The notes: generated by a model from the sequence alone, not told the origin. A DNA stretch of 64,000 nucleotides from Haliovirga abyssi (GCF_030295325.1 NZ_AP027060.1:62001-126000), one strand, 5' to 3'. Counted from the first letter of the stretch, positions 14,038 through 24,800 are shown. A program made the numbers and translations.

Positions 14038-16221
14038 ATGAAAAAAATAGTAATACTAATATTTATATTGTTGTCTATAAATATTTTTTCTCAAGAAACA
14101 ATTAATAACAACAAGCTAAAATTAAAATTTAAAAATGGGATAAATATCTCATTTTATGAAACTACAAAGGGGAAATTAAGAGTAACTGCATTATCTAAAG
14201 ATATGAAATTAAAAAAGAACAGATTTTTTATAAATAAAGAAAAATCTAACGTTAAAATTAAAAAAGATGGAAATAGATATATATTAGGAAAATATATAAT
14301 TGAAGAAATTAAAAATGGTTATAAAGTTAATTTAGAGTCTAATAATAAACTGTTGTATAGTTCAGTTTTTTCTATTACTAAAAAAGGATTTTTAGAAATT
14401 AAAAATAGTTATGATAAAGAACTATTTCACGGAATGGGAGAAGCAAATGATAAATCATCAATTATAGCCAAACAATTTATGATATATCAAAAAGCTGAAT
14501 ATGGCAATCAAGCTAAATTATATATTCCATTTTATTTTACAACTGGTGGTGATGCATATTATTATAATAGCAATTCTAAAGATATTTTTAAATTTGGAAG
14601 GAGAGGCTCTGCTGTATCAAAGGTTTATTCTAAATATGGGTATTTAGATTATTATTATTTTTATGAGAATAGTCCTAAAAAAATAGTATCTGAATTTTAT
14701 AAATTTTCTAAATCGAACTCTTTAATTCCTAAATGGGCTTTTGGATATTTACAGTCAAAATATGGATATAAAAATAGTGAGGAAGTTTATAATTTAATTA
14801 AAAAATTTAAAAAATATAATATACCTGTAAGTGGAGTGATATTAGATTTATACTGGTTTAAACATATGGGAGATTTAGATTGGGATAAAGATAACTGGAA
14901 AGATGTTGCTAAATTGGACAGATATTTAGAAGAAAATGGAGTTAAATTAATAACAATATCAGAACCATTTTTTACAGTTGACTCTAAAAGTTATAAAGAT
15001 TTTAATAAAAATGGAGTTTTCGCAAAAGATAAATATGGAAAAACTTTAAAATTAAGTGGATGGTGGTGTTTTGGATCTGAATATGGTGGGATAATGAATC
15101 CTATTGCTAAAAACAGTTTTGACACTATTGGAAATAGATATGTACAAATGAGAAAAACAGGAATTGATGGATTTTGGACTGATTTAGGAGAACCTGAAGG
15201 AGATCCTACAGAAGCTTATTTTAATGGATATAGTGAATTTGAATTTCACAATTATTATAATAGAGAATGGTCAAAGCTTATTTATAAAAAAATGGTAAAG
15301 GTTTTTCCAAATGAAAGACCATTAATTTTAAGTAGAAGTGGATTTACAGGAAGTGCAAAATATAATGTGTCTGTATGGTCTGGTGATTCATCATCATCAT
15401 ATATAAATTTCAGAAAACAAATAGGAATAGGAATTAATGCTGGAATATCTGGATTTTCATATTGGGGAAGTGATGTTGGAGGATTTCTTAGTGATAGGAA
15501 AAAACCTAAAAAAGAACTGTTTATAAGATGGATGCAATTTGGAACATTTGTACCAGTATTTAGAGCACACGGCTCTTTTTCTCCAAGAGAACCTTGGATG
15601 TATGATGATGAAACAACTAAACTATTAAAATCGTATATTGATTTGAGATATCAAATGTTACCATATATTTATTCAACTGCTTATGAAACATATTTAAATG
15701 GAGTTCCAATGATGAGACCTTTGTATCTTGAATATCCTAAAGATAATTTTGCACAAAAAAGCAGTTTACAATATTTCTTTGGAGATTTTTTAATGGCAGC
15801 ACCAGTAGTTAGAAGAATAAGAGAAAAAAAAGAAAAAGAGGTTTATTTGCCAAAAGGTAATTGGTATGATTTTTATGATTTAAAAAAAATTGTAGGTGGC
15901 AATAAAATAAAAGTAAAAAGAGATATAAATAAAATACCTGTATATATAAAAGAGGGAGCAATATTACCATTTAAAGATTTGATTTTATTATTTCCAGCAG
16001 AGAAAAAATCAGAATTTACGTTATATAATGATGATGGAATTAGTAATAATTATTTAAAGGGAGATTATTCAAAAATAAAAATTATTTTAAAGAAAGATAG
16101 TGTTGAGTTTGAAGGTATTAAAAAAGAGATGACATTTAATTTGAAGATAGTAAAAAATGGTGGAGTTATTAAAAAAGTAGTAGAATTGAAAAAAGGAGAT
16201 AATAAAATTTTGTTTGAATAA
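14038..16221 (+). CDS. Exported GH31 alpha-glucosidase/alpha-xylosidase-type hydrolase
   Basis: This 727-residue secreted protein has a signal peptide (residues 1-18, MKKIVILIFILLSINIFS). It has the GH31 order of beta-sandwich, (beta/alpha)8 barrel and C-terminal beta domains. The catalytic nucleophile is Asp382 in DGFWTDLGEPEG and the acid/base Asp450 in VWSGDSSSSY. Substrate-site residues include the GISGFSYWGSDVGGF and MQFGTFVPVFRAHG segments. GH31 enzymes remove alpha-linked glucose or xylose from oligosaccharides. The DLGEP variant differs from the classical DMNEP, so the exact linkage is open. With the GH15-like enzyme upstream it fits extracytoplasmic breakdown of alpha-glucans. Confidence 0.9.
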   Translation: MKKIVILIFILLSINIFSQETINNNKLKLKFKNGINISFYETTKGKLRVTALSKDMKLKKNRFFINKEKSNVKIKKDGNRYILGKYIIEEIKNGYKVNLESNNKLLYSSVFSITKKGFLEIKNSYDKELFHGMGEANDKSSIIAKQFMIYQKAEYGNQAKLYIPFYFTTGGDAYYYNSNSKDIFKFGRRGSAVSKVYSKYGYLDYYYFYENSPKKIVSEFYKFSKSNSLIPKWAFGYLQSKYGYKNSEEVYNLIKKFKKYNIPVSGVILDLYWFKHMGDLDWDKDNWKDVAKLDRYLEENGVKLITISEPFFTVDSKSYKDFNKNGVFAKDKYGKTLKLSGWWCFGSEYGGIMNPIAKNSFDTIGNRYVQMRKTGIDGFWTDLGEPEGDPTEAYFNGYSEFEFHNYYNREWSKLIYKKMVKVFPNERPLILSRSGFTGSAKYNVSVWSGDSSSSYINFRKQIGIGINAGISGFSYWGSDVGGFLSDRKKPKKELFIRWMQFGTFVPVFRAHGSFSPREPWMYDDETTKLLKSYIDLRYQMLPYIYSTAYETYLNGVPMMRPLYLEYPKDNFAQKSSLQYFFGDFLMAAPVVRRIREKKEKEVYLPKGNWYDFYDLKKIVGGNKIKVKRDINKIPVYIKEGAILPFKDLILLFPAEKKSEFTLYNDDGISNNYLKGDYSKIKIILKKDSVEFEGIKKEMTFNLKIVKNGGVIKKVVELKKGDNKILFE

Positions 16222-16364
16222 TAATTAATAAAATATTATAATAGTAGAGACAGCGTTTTTATTATAACAAATAGAAAAAAGGAGCAGATATAGAAAATGA
16301 GATAATTACTTTAAATGAATATGATATAAAAAATAAAATTTATTCAATTAGAGATAAGCGGATA

Positions 16365-17165
16365 ATGCTTGATAGAGATTTAGCGGCATTTTATCGGACG
16401 GAAACAAGAGCTTTGAAACAGGCAGTAAGAAGGAATTTAGAGAGATTTCCTGAAGATTTTATGTTTGAATTAGAAGAAGTCGATATTGAATATTTGGTGT
16501 CACAATCTGTGATACCATCAAAAAGTTATTTTGGTGGTGCTAAACCATTTGCATTTACAGAGCAAGGGGTATCAATGCTTAGTGCTGTATTAAGAAGTCC
16601 AACTGCAATAGAAATAAGTGTAAAAATCATCAGAACCTTTGTTAATATGAAAAATTTTTTGTCAGAAAATGCACAAATATTTAAAAGACTTGATAGCCTT
16701 GAAAATTATCAAAAAACATCAGATGAAAAATTTGAAATGATTTTTAATGCTATTAAAAATAAAGGACTAAAACAGAAACAAGGTATATTTTTTAATGGAG
16801 AAATATTTGATGCATATGTTTTTATTTCTGATATTATAAAAAAATCTAAGAGCTCAATAATTCTAATAGATAATTATATAGATGAAAGTGTCCTTACTAT
16901 TCTTTCGAAAAATACAGAAAATATAAAAATTGAAATATATACAAAGAATATAAGCGATAAATTGAGGCTTGATGTTAAAAAATATAATGAGCAATATAAA
17001 AATTTAAAATTAAAAAAATTCAATGATTCTCATGATAGATTTATGATAATAGATAAAAAGGAAGTTTATCATTTTGGAGCTTCTTTAAAAGATTTAGGGA
17101 AAAAATGGTTTGCTTTTTCAAAGTTTGATACTGAAATTATTAGTATTATGGGAAAGTTAAAATAA
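16365..17165 (+). CDS. ORF6N domain protein with PLD-like C-terminal domain (start codon doubtful)
   Basis: The N-terminus is an ORF6N domain of phage-type regulators (MLDRDLAAFYRTETRALKQA, RNLERFPEDFMFEL, FTEQGVSMLSAVL). The C-terminal half (about 145-266) carries SHDRFMIIDKKEVYHFGASLKDLG, resembling a single HxK-type phospholipase D-like module. Homology continues upstream: codons 16290-16364 encode ENEIITLNEYDIKNKIYSIRDKRI, the usual ORF6N beginning. No ATG, GTG or TTG exists there; the codon correctly placed after GGAG is ATA (16290). Either ATA or the internal ATG at 16365 is used, or the start has been lost. ORF6N proteins frequently accompany prophages and restriction islands, which fits the type I remnant 2 kb upstream. 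Confidence 0.7.
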   Translation: MLDRDLAAFYRTETRALKQAVRRNLERFPEDFMFELEEVDIEYLVSQSVIPSKSYFGGAKPFAFTEQGVSMLSAVLRSPTAIEISVKIIRTFVNMKNFLSENAQIFKRLDSLENYQKTSDEKFEMIFNAIKNKGLKQKQGIFFNGEIFDAYVFISDIIKKSKSSIILIDNYIDESVLTILSKNTENIKIEIYTKNISDKLRLDVKKYNEQYKNLKLKKFNDSHDRFMIIDKKEVYHFGASLKDLGKKWFAFSKFDTEIISIMGKLK

Positions 17166-17185
17166 AATATAAACAGGAGGAGAAA

Positions 17186-19177
17186 ATGAAAAAAATAGCA
17201 GTAGCATTAATATTATTATTCACAGTGATAGGGTGTAGTTCTACAAAAATCAAAGAAAATTCTAATCAAAAAACATTGATTTTGGACAAGAAGATAATTT
17301 CTAAAATTAATAAAAGCGTTTATGAAGTTTTAGTTAAAAAAGTAGAAGTAAAAGGATTTAAGTATGAAAAGGAATTGCCTGTTAAAAAATTATCATATTC
17401 AAATAGAAATGATAAATATTATTCAATAGGAACAGCATTTGCAATTGGTGAAAATAAATTTATGACAGCAGGACACGTATTAGCGTTGGATAAAAAAACA
17501 TTTTTTAAGGATTTTTTTATAAGAGATAAAAATAAAAAAGTATACAAAATAGATAAAGTGTATAAATATTCTTCAAATAAAGATTTTGCTGTGTTTTCTG
17601 TAAAAGGAGATGTTAAAAATGAAGATTTTTTAACAATAAAAGAAAAGTTTAATATAAATCAACCAGTTTTTACAGTAGGAAACGCATTAGGAGATGGAAT
17701 TGTTATTAGAAATGGAGTATTGACTTCAACAACTCCTGAAACTGAAAATGGAAAATGGAATTGGATAAGATTTTCTGCACCTGCATCTCCTGGAAATAGT
17801 GGAGGACCTTTAGTAGATAAAGATGGAAATATTATAGGAATAATATTAATGAAATCTAAAAATGAAAATCTAAATTATGCTTTGCCAATATTAGAAACTA
17901 TGAAATTTTTTGATAATAGTTTAGTTATTCATAAAAAAATTGGTTATGGATTTTATAATTATGATAAAACTGTAAATAAATATTATGATTTTAAAGAAAA
18001 ATTGCCTAAAAGCATAAATGAAATAAGGAGAGATATTACAGAAGATTATCATAAAGAATATATTGAAAATTTAGATGCGATTTATAAAAAAAATAAAAAA
18101 GATTTTTTTCCAAATGGAGAAAATTCATTAAAAATAATTTATGATGAATATACTAATAGATTCCCATATGTTTTAGCAAAGGCTGATAATGGAGAATGGA
18201 AAGCTTTTACACCTAAAAAAATAGAAAAAAATGAACTGCCTAATGAAAGCTTAATACAGTATGGACAACTTTATGATTTTAATATGATATATTTTAAAAA
18301 GCCAAATAATATTAAAGAAAAAGATATTTTGGATAATCCAACAAAAATGTTAAATTTAGCTTTAAAAGGGTTACCTTTGTATAGAAATTTTGCAGGAGAG
18401 GATATACGAATTACATCTGTAGATAAACAACCTGTTAGCTCAAATTATATTGATGCATATGGAAGAAAATGGATATTTAATACATGGGATTTAGTGTATA
18501 ATGATTTGCAATTAACAACAATGATTTTGCCAACACCTTCTGGATTTGTGGGATTATCAATGATGGGAACAGTTGATGATACGTACAATTTAAAGTATGA
18601 TTTTAAAATGATAAGTAATTTTGTGTTGGTATCTTATGATGGCACATTAAAAGATTGGAAAGAATTTTTAACATTAAAAGATATATTACAAAAAAATCTA
18701 GTGGGATTAAAATTAGATTATAGTAAAAAGGATAATTTGAATTTATCAACAGGAAATGTTAGTATAAAGTATCAAAATAAAATTCCAATAAAAATAGATG
18801 AAGACAGTTATTTGTTGGTTATCTCTAATTTTATAAAAAATAAAGAAAATGTAAAATTAGGAATAAAGGGAATATATGTTTCTGAAAATGAAAATAGTAA
18901 TAATGCATTTTATCTACTTGAAAACTTAAGACCAGATGATAGATTGGATAAAGATTATAAAAATAGTTGGGGGAAAATAGTAGATAATAAATATCCATTT
19001 GATAATGAGGTGTATATGAATGATGGACAAACAAGGATAGTAACTACTATAAAGAACAATAAAAACAAAATTTATAGTTTGAGCTTTTATTTAGAAGGGA
19101 AACAAGATGAAAATGAAATAAAAAATATGATGAATGAGTTTAAATCAAATTTACAAATAAAAAAGGAGATGAAATGA
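17186..19177 (+). CDS. Trypsin-like serine protease lipoprotein
   Basis: This 663-residue protein begins with a lipoprotein signal (ILLFTVIGC, lipidated Cys at about residue 17), so it is membrane-anchored outside the cytoplasm. Residues about 60-250 form a chymotrypsin-fold protease of HtrA type. All three catalytic residues are visible: His97 in MTAGHVLAL, Asp133 in NKDFAVFSV and Ser205 in SPGNSGGPLVD. No PDZ domain is evident. The remaining roughly 400 residues show no domain I recognise and may bind substrate or envelope partners. The ATG follows AGGAGG. It overlaps the next small gene by four bases (ATGA), so the two are translationally coupled. Envelope stress or protein quality control is a plausible role by analogy with HtrA. 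Confidence 0.8.
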   Translation: MKKIAVALILLFTVIGCSSTKIKENSNQKTLILDKKIISKINKSVYEVLVKKVEVKGFKYEKELPVKKLSYSNRNDKYYSIGTAFAIGENKFMTAGHVLALDKKTFFKDFFIRDKNKKVYKIDKVYKYSSNKDFAVFSVKGDVKNEDFLTIKEKFNINQPVFTVGNALGDGIVIRNGVLTSTTPETENGKWNWIRFSAPASPGNSGGPLVDKDGNIIGIILMKSKNENLNYALPILETMKFFDNSLVIHKKIGYGFYNYDKTVNKYYDFKEKLPKSINEIRRDITEDYHKEYIENLDAIYKKNKKDFFPNGENSLKIIYDEYTNRFPYVLAKADNGEWKAFTPKKIEKNELPNESLIQYGQLYDFNMIYFKKPNNIKEKDILDNPTKMLNLALKGLPLYRNFAGEDIRITSVDKQPVSSNYIDAYGRKWIFNTWDLVYNDLQLTTMILPTPSGFVGLSMMGTVDDTYNLKYDFKMISNFVLVSYDGTLKDWKEFLTLKDILQKNLVGLKLDYSKKDNLNLSTGNVSIKYQNKIPIKIDEDSYLLVISNFIKNKENVKLGIKGIYVSENENSNNAFYLLENLRPDDRLDKDYKNSWGKIVDNKYPFDNEVYMNDGQTRIVTTIKNNKNKIYSLSFYLEGKQDENEIKNMMNEFKSNLQIKKEMK

Positions 19178-19590
19178 TGAATATTATTTCTATAATAATA
19201 ATAATATTAGGGATCTTTCTTATTATGAAAAACAGACCAAAAAAAAGAGTTGAAAATGATTTTGGAGATTCTAAATTTGAACAAAAATGTATAAATTGCC
19301 ATTACTTGATGAAAAGTATAAGACAAGGAGGAGGACCTGTTAGGATGCCATTAACTCCAATAGAAAGGCAGGAACTTTTGGATAATAGGTTTGAATTTAT
19401 AGAAAAATCAAATTTACCTTGGGAACTTGGATGTTATAAAAACATCTGGAGCAGAGAAGCAACACCAGATAATTATAAAGAATTATATAAGAATATAGTA
19501 GAAAAAAAGAGAAAGAACAAATGTGATTTTGTGAAATATGAGCAAGGGAAAAACTTTGAAGATATAGGTAAAGAGGATAGTGTAAAATAA
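19174..19590 (+). CDS. Small membrane-anchored cysteine-containing protein, function unknown
   Basis: The 138 residues start with one hydrophobic segment (about 3-22, IISIIIIILGIFLIM) and continue as a soluble domain. That domain contains CINCHYLMKSIRQGGG, a single Cys in ELGCYKNIW and another in KCDFVKY; the four cysteines could bind metal. I do not recognise the family. It is coupled to the upstream protease by an ATGA overlap, suggesting a joint function at the membrane. Its last codons (DSVK, stop) lie within a 79-bp dispersed repeat also present at 6125, so the original C-terminus may have been replaced. Confidence 0.65.
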   Translation: MMNIISIIIIILGIFLIMKNRPKKRVENDFGDSKFEQKCINCHYLMKSIRQGGGPVRMPLTPIERQELLDNRFEFIEKSNLPWELGCYKNIWSREATPDNYKELYKNIVEKKRKNKCDFVKYEQGKNFEDIGKEDSVK

Positions 19591-19654
19591 TTGTAGAATT
19601 TTAGTCACAGATAAACGAAGATAATTATCCACCAATTTTTATTCATCAGTGTTA
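19576..19654. repeat. 79-bp dispersed repeat, copy 2 of 2
   Basis: It is the counterpart of 6125-6203. The first 15 bases are the last codons and the stop of the preceding small gene, so this gene's stop codon is supplied by repeat sequence. Confidence 0.75.
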
Positions 19655-19933
19655 ATATGGTTGTATAATATTTATTGGGAAATAAAAAAATAAATTAAAA
19701 AAGCATACAAAATCTAATATCATAAGGTTACCAATAAAATGATAAAGGAAAATAAAATATGTAATGAACACTATGATTTGTTTATTATGGATATATTAAG
19801 TAAGGCGTTTGAAAATTTAATAATAATAAATATATTTTCTCAATAGGAAATCTGTAAAATGTCAGATTTCCTATTTTTTTATTGATATTTGGGTTTTTGT
19901 ATAGTAAAATTAAAAATAGGAGGCAAGTTGAAT
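19655..19933. other. Intergenic region with orphan hairpin terminator
   Basis: A 35-codon frame (19739-19846) exists but lacks a convincing ribosome binding site and any recognisable domain. Its stop overlaps a terminator-like hairpin at 19844. AGGAGG at 19918-19923 serves the next gene. Confidence 0.4.
19844..19880 (+). terminator. Intrinsic terminator
   Basis: TAGGAAATCTG and CAGATTTCCTA form a perfect 11-bp stem followed by TTTTTTT. No clear gene ends immediately upstream, so it may insulate the following operon or close a decayed gene. Confidence 0.75.
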
Positions 19934-20728
19934 ATGAATAAAAAAATTATTTTTTTAAAGTCATTTATTATAATATTTTTATTTATAAATGTAACTATAT
20001 TTAGCAAAACAATTTCATTGGCTACAATAAATTTTGAGCCATATTATGGACAAAAGTTAAAAAATGGAGGAGCTGTTGCAGAGTTAATAAAAAAAGTATT
20101 TAATGAAGAAGGGTATAATGTGAAAATAAAATATGTTCCTTGGGCTAGAGCAGTAGGGTACTTAGATATGGGAGTAGTTGATGGAATATATGCAATGTGG
20201 AAAACTGAATCAAGAGATAAAAAATATTTATTGTCAGAACCATTTTTTCCCAATGAAATAGTTTTTGTTTCTATGAAAAAAAACAGTATTAAATTTGATG
20301 GAGATTATAAAAAATTAAAAAAATACAGAATTGGAGGAGTTAGGGGATATTCATATTTAGAAACTATGAAAAAGTATAAATATAACTTTGATTTAACTTC
20401 TACCGATATTCTTAATGTTAAAAAATTGTTATATGGAAGAGTGGATTTGATTATAGGCGATAAATTAGAAACACAATATATTATAAAAAAATATTTTAAA
20501 GAATTTTATGGAAAAGAAGAATATTTAAAACCTATTGTAACCATGGAAAATCAGTATTTAGCATTTTCTAAAAAGGTCAAAGATGCTAAATTAAAATTGG
20601 AAGCATTTAATAGGGGATTAAAAAAATTAAAAGAAAATGGAGAGTATGAAAAAATAAAAGAAGAGATATTACAATTATCAAAATTTATTAATGAAAAAAG
20701 AGAAGAGAAGATAGAGGTTAAGAAATAG
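19934..20728 (+). CDS. Periplasmic solute-binding protein (SBP_bac_3-like), no permease nearby
   Basis: This protein of about 264 residues has an export signal (MNKKIIFLKSFIIIFLFINVTIFS). It adopts the type II periplasmic binding-protein pattern of the family-3/amino-acid-like group: SLATINFEPYYG, a GGAVAELIKKVF segment, MWKTESRDKKYLLSEPFF, and YRIGGVRGYSYLETM. A TTG and an upstream ATG also open the frame, but the ATG at 19934 is ten bases after AGGAGG and begins directly with the signal peptide. No ABC permease or ATPase lies near. The next genes are a double-receiver protein, a hybrid kinase and FapA, so a sensory rather than transport role is possible. The ligand is unknown. Confidence 0.8.
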   Translation: MNKKIIFLKSFIIIFLFINVTIFSKTISLATINFEPYYGQKLKNGGAVAELIKKVFNEEGYNVKIKYVPWARAVGYLDMGVVDGIYAMWKTESRDKKYLLSEPFFPNEIVFVSMKKNSIKFDGDYKKLKKYRIGGVRGYSYLETMKKYKYNFDLTSTDILNVKKLLYGRVDLIIGDKLETQYIIKKYFKEFYGKEEYLKPIVTMENQYLAFSKKVKDAKLKLEAFNRGLKKLKENGEYEKIKEEILQLSKFINEKREEKIEVKK

Positions 20729-20754
20729 AAATTATTTTATATGGGGGGATAAAA

Positions 20755-21858
20755 ATGGCTAAATATGGAGTTTTATTTGTAGATGATGATGAGAATATAT
20801 TAAGTTCTATTAAAACAAAGCTCACTTCACAAGAATATGAAAAATATTTTGCGAATTCTGTAGAAAAAGCTCTTGAAATTTTAACTATTACAAGTGACAT
20901 ATATGTTGTGGTATTGGATTTGAATATGCCAGAAGTAAATGGGCAAAAACTTTTAGAATATATTAATAAATATTATCCAGATATAGAAAAAATTGTTTTA
21001 TCTGGATATAGCGATTCCGCTACAATAATGTCTGTTTTAAATAGTTATCATATTTCTGCATATATAAAAAAACCTTGGACATATAATACCGAATTTATAC
21101 CAATTATAAAGAGCTGTGTACAAAGATATATTGAAAGAAAAGAGATAAAAAATAAGATAAAAAAATATAATTATGAAAAAAAATTTTTTACATCAAAAGA
21201 AAAAGTAGTTAATACAAAAATTGAAAAATTAGATGAACTTTTAAAAAAAATAGAGAAGGAGAAAGAAGATAATAAAAAATTGATAGGTTTCATAATAAAT
21301 TATGCACAACCTTATATAGAAAAATCTCAAGAACTTTTTAAGTTAGATCAAGAGGAATTAATAAAAAAGTTAGATGTAGAAAAAGAGGAATTAAACAAAG
21401 AAGCAAAGTTTGTAATAAAAAATTTAGATAAAATAAAAGAGTATATTCAAATTAAAACAAAAGCACAAAGCAAAAATAAAAAAGTACTTATTGTAGATGA
21501 CTCTAAAGAAAACAGGCAACTATTAGCTAATATAATACAAACATATACAAAACATAAAGTAATTGTCGCAAAAAGTGGCTATGATATTATGAAAATTATA
21601 GGTAAATTAGATTCTGAAGATATAGGGATTATACTTTTGGATATAATGATGCCGGGAATAGATGGATATCAAATTGCAGAAGCTCTAAAAAATAATAAAA
21701 AAACTAAGGAGATACCTATAGTATTTATAAGTGCTATGACAGATATAAAAGATATGGCAAAAGCATTTGAAAAAGGTGCATATGACTATATAAAAAAGCC
21801 TATTAATAAAAATGAAGTGTTAAAAAAAGTAGAGGAACATATAAGAGCGGGTAGGTGA
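20755..21858 (+). CDS. Response regulator with two receiver domains joined by a coiled coil
   Basis: The 367 residues comprise a first REC domain (about 4-125, phosphoacceptor Asp55 in VVLDLNMPEVNG, acidic pocket in LFVDDDEN). A Lys/Glu-rich coiled-coil linker follows (about 130-238), then a second REC domain (about 242-366, Asp296 in ILLDIMMPGIDG, pocket VDDSKENRQ, terminal KKP). There is no DNA-binding or enzymatic output domain, so it probably relays or stores phosphate, or works through protein contacts. It follows the solute-binding protein by 26 bases and precedes the kinase by six, strongly suggesting one operon. The cognate kinase is probably the next gene product. Confidence 0.9.
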   Translation: MAKYGVLFVDDDENILSSIKTKLTSQEYEKYFANSVEKALEILTITSDIYVVVLDLNMPEVNGQKLLEYINKYYPDIEKIVLSGYSDSATIMSVLNSYHISAYIKKPWTYNTEFIPIIKSCVQRYIERKEIKNKIKKYNYEKKFFTSKEKVVNTKIEKLDELLKKIEKEKEDNKKLIGFIINYAQPYIEKSQELFKLDQEELIKKLDVEKEELNKEAKFVIKNLDKIKEYIQIKTKAQSKNKKVLIVDDSKENRQLLANIIQTYTKHKVIVAKSGYDIMKIIGKLDSEDIGIILLDIMMPGIDGYQIAEALKNNKKTKEIPIVFISAMTDIKDMAKAFEKGAYDYIKKPINKNEVLKKVEEHIRAGR

Positions 21859-21864
21859 TATATT

Positions 21865-24800
21865 TTGGGATCTAAGAATTTAACAGAGGAGATAATAAAT
21901 AATTCGAACGTTGGAATTATAGTAAGTGATGATTCTGGGAATATTACTTTTGCTAATGATAGAATCTGTAATATTTTAAAAATTAATAAAAAAGATGTCA
22001 TAAATAAAAACTATAATGAATTAATAAAATTGAATGTTGAAAATATAACTATTTTTGGAAAAAACATTCAATATTTTATAATTAATTTTATAGGAGAAAT
22101 AATACCTGTAAAAATTATGTATTTAAAAACAGAAAATGAAAAAAAAATAACTTTATTTGAAGAAGTGAAAATAAAAAATAACAGATTAAAAGATATTAGT
22201 TTGAAAAATAGATTGAAAAACCTATTTATAAATTTTTCTATAGAAGCTATTAGCATTGATATAAATGAATTAAAAAATTATTTGGAAAATTTTCTCAGAG
22301 AAATTATTTCTGAAATTGGGTTTGATGGTGCAGGGATCTATAATTATAAAAATTTAAATAAAATGAAAAAATATTTTTTTATTGGAGATAAAAATTGCAC
22401 TTTTCCAGAAGAATATAATATAGGTACAAGGAAATGGTTGAAAAAACAGATGGAAAATATGGAAATAATCTATCTGAAAACAGAAAATCTGAATAATGTA
22501 AATAATTTTGAAGAAAAGAAATTTTTAGAGAAAATGGGGATAAAATCTTTTGTGATGATACCTATAGGTATAAAAAAAGAACCTTTAGGTTTTATTTTTT
22601 TAATTTCAAAAGAAAATATGGTATCTCAATTTTTAATTGATTTTTTTAATATTATTCAAAAAGTAGTGACTAATATTTTTTATAGAAAATCCATTGAGGA
22701 ATCTCTTATTGAAGGTAGTACAAGATTAATGGAATTTATGTCAAAAATAAAAGAAATATCTTATGTAGATCTAAAAACATTTGAGAGTATAGAAGGTAAA
22801 ATGAAAGAGTATCTTGCATTATGCAATAAAACACTTGAATCCGATTGTTCTATGATTATAAAGTTACAATTAAAAGATGTTGTTTTAAAGGAGAAGTTTG
22901 AGATAAACAATTATTTTCAAATAATAAAAGATGAAAAATTAAAAATAAAAGCTGATAATAAGTTGTTATTAAAAATAATTGAAGAAGATGTTTTTAACAA
23001 AGGAATAATTATGTTAGAAGAAGAAAATAAAAATATATTTGAAAATGAGGATATAAAAATATCATTTTGGGCACCGATATATTTTAATGAATCATTTGCA
23101 TTAGGAGTATTAATAATTGGATTTAAAGAACAAGAAAAAATAAAATTTTATAGCGAAAACTATACTTTGCTGGAAAGTATCGCAAGAAGTATAGGAAAAT
23201 CTTTTGAATTGGATATCAAAAGAAATCAATTGTTAAAATCAAAAGAGGAGGCTGAAAAAGCAAATAGAGCAAAAAGTACATTTCTTGCTACAATGAGCCA
23301 TGAAATAAGAACTCCAATGAATTCTATAATAGGATTTTCAGATTTGTTATATGAAGATGAAGATGATTTAGCTAAAAAAGAACTATTAAAAATAATAAAA
23401 TATTCATCTAAAAATTTATTAGAACTTATAAATGATATTTTGGACATTTCAAAGATAGAGTCAAAAAAATTGGAGCTAAATAAAGAAAATGTAATAATAA
23501 GAAAAGTTTTTAATGAAATATATCTGATTTTTTTAGATATAAAAAATAAAAAAAAGCTAAATTTTATATATGAAGTATCAGAGAATGTGCCTGATATTAT
23601 TCTTACAGATGAGCTAAGAGTAAAACAAATTATTATAAATTTATTGAGTAATGCTTTTAAATTTACAGAAAAAGGAAGTGTAAAATTTTTTGCAGATTAT
23701 GATTATAGTGAAGGCAATCTAATCTTCGAAGTAGAAGACAGTGGAATAGGAATAAGTAAAGAAAATATAAAGAAAATATTTAATCCTTTTGCACAAGAAG
23801 ATAGCTCAACATCAAGAAAATATGGTGGGACAGGGCTTGGATTGTCAATAAGTAAAAATTTAGCGGTAATGCTTGGTGGAGATATTTATTTAGAAAGTAA
23901 AAAAGGGGAAGGAAGTAAATTTCAAGTAAAAATAAATGCACCAGAAGAAAAAGATGAAAATTTATTAGGAGAAGCATTAATAAATAGATGGAAAAAAGAC
24001 CCTGAATTAGAAGAGATGTTTTATTCATTTTTAAGCACTTTAAATGAAAAAATAGAAGATTTAAAACAAAATATAAAAGATAGAAATAAAGAAAATATAG
24101 CTTTTATAAGTCATAAAACAGCAGGTACTTGTGGAAATTTGGGAATAGAAAATCTCTATATTATAATGAAAAAGATTAATAAAGAAGCTTTAAAAGATAA
24201 TCCAAATTATAATTTAATTATAAAAAATATGAATGAAATAGAAAATATAATATCTATAATTCCTAAAAAATATTTAGAAAAGAAAGAAAAATATAAGGTA
24301 AATATAAGTGAAAATTTTATTGCAAACGGAGAATATAAAATTTTACTTGCAGATGATAGTGAATATAATCAACTGTTAATAAAAAAATTACTTGCTAAAT
24401 TAGGATTAAATTGTGTATCAGTTGAAAATGGATTGGAAGCAATAGAAGAATTAAAGAAAAGTGATTATGATATATTACTTTTAGATAGGCAAATGCCTAT
24501 TATGGATGGAGAAGAAACGCTTAAAGAATTAAATAAATATGATAAATATATAAAAATAAAAAAAATAATATTAACAGCAGATGCACAGGAAAAAGTAAAA
24601 GAAAATTTTTTTAAATTGGGGTGTTATGATTTTATATCAAAACCAATAGAGAAAGAAAAATTTTATAATGTAATAAAACGGGCAATAATCAGTGTTAAAA
24701 AAAATAAAATTATAAATATTTATAGTAAAAGAGAAAAAGAAAAGTTAAAAAAATTTATTTCAGATTTAGAAGAAAATTTATATATATTTGATCCTGATAA

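Noticed and set aside
19739-19846. 35-codon frame before the orphan terminator
   Set aside because: It has no ribosome binding site and no similarity I can recognise; its ending at the hairpin may be chance.
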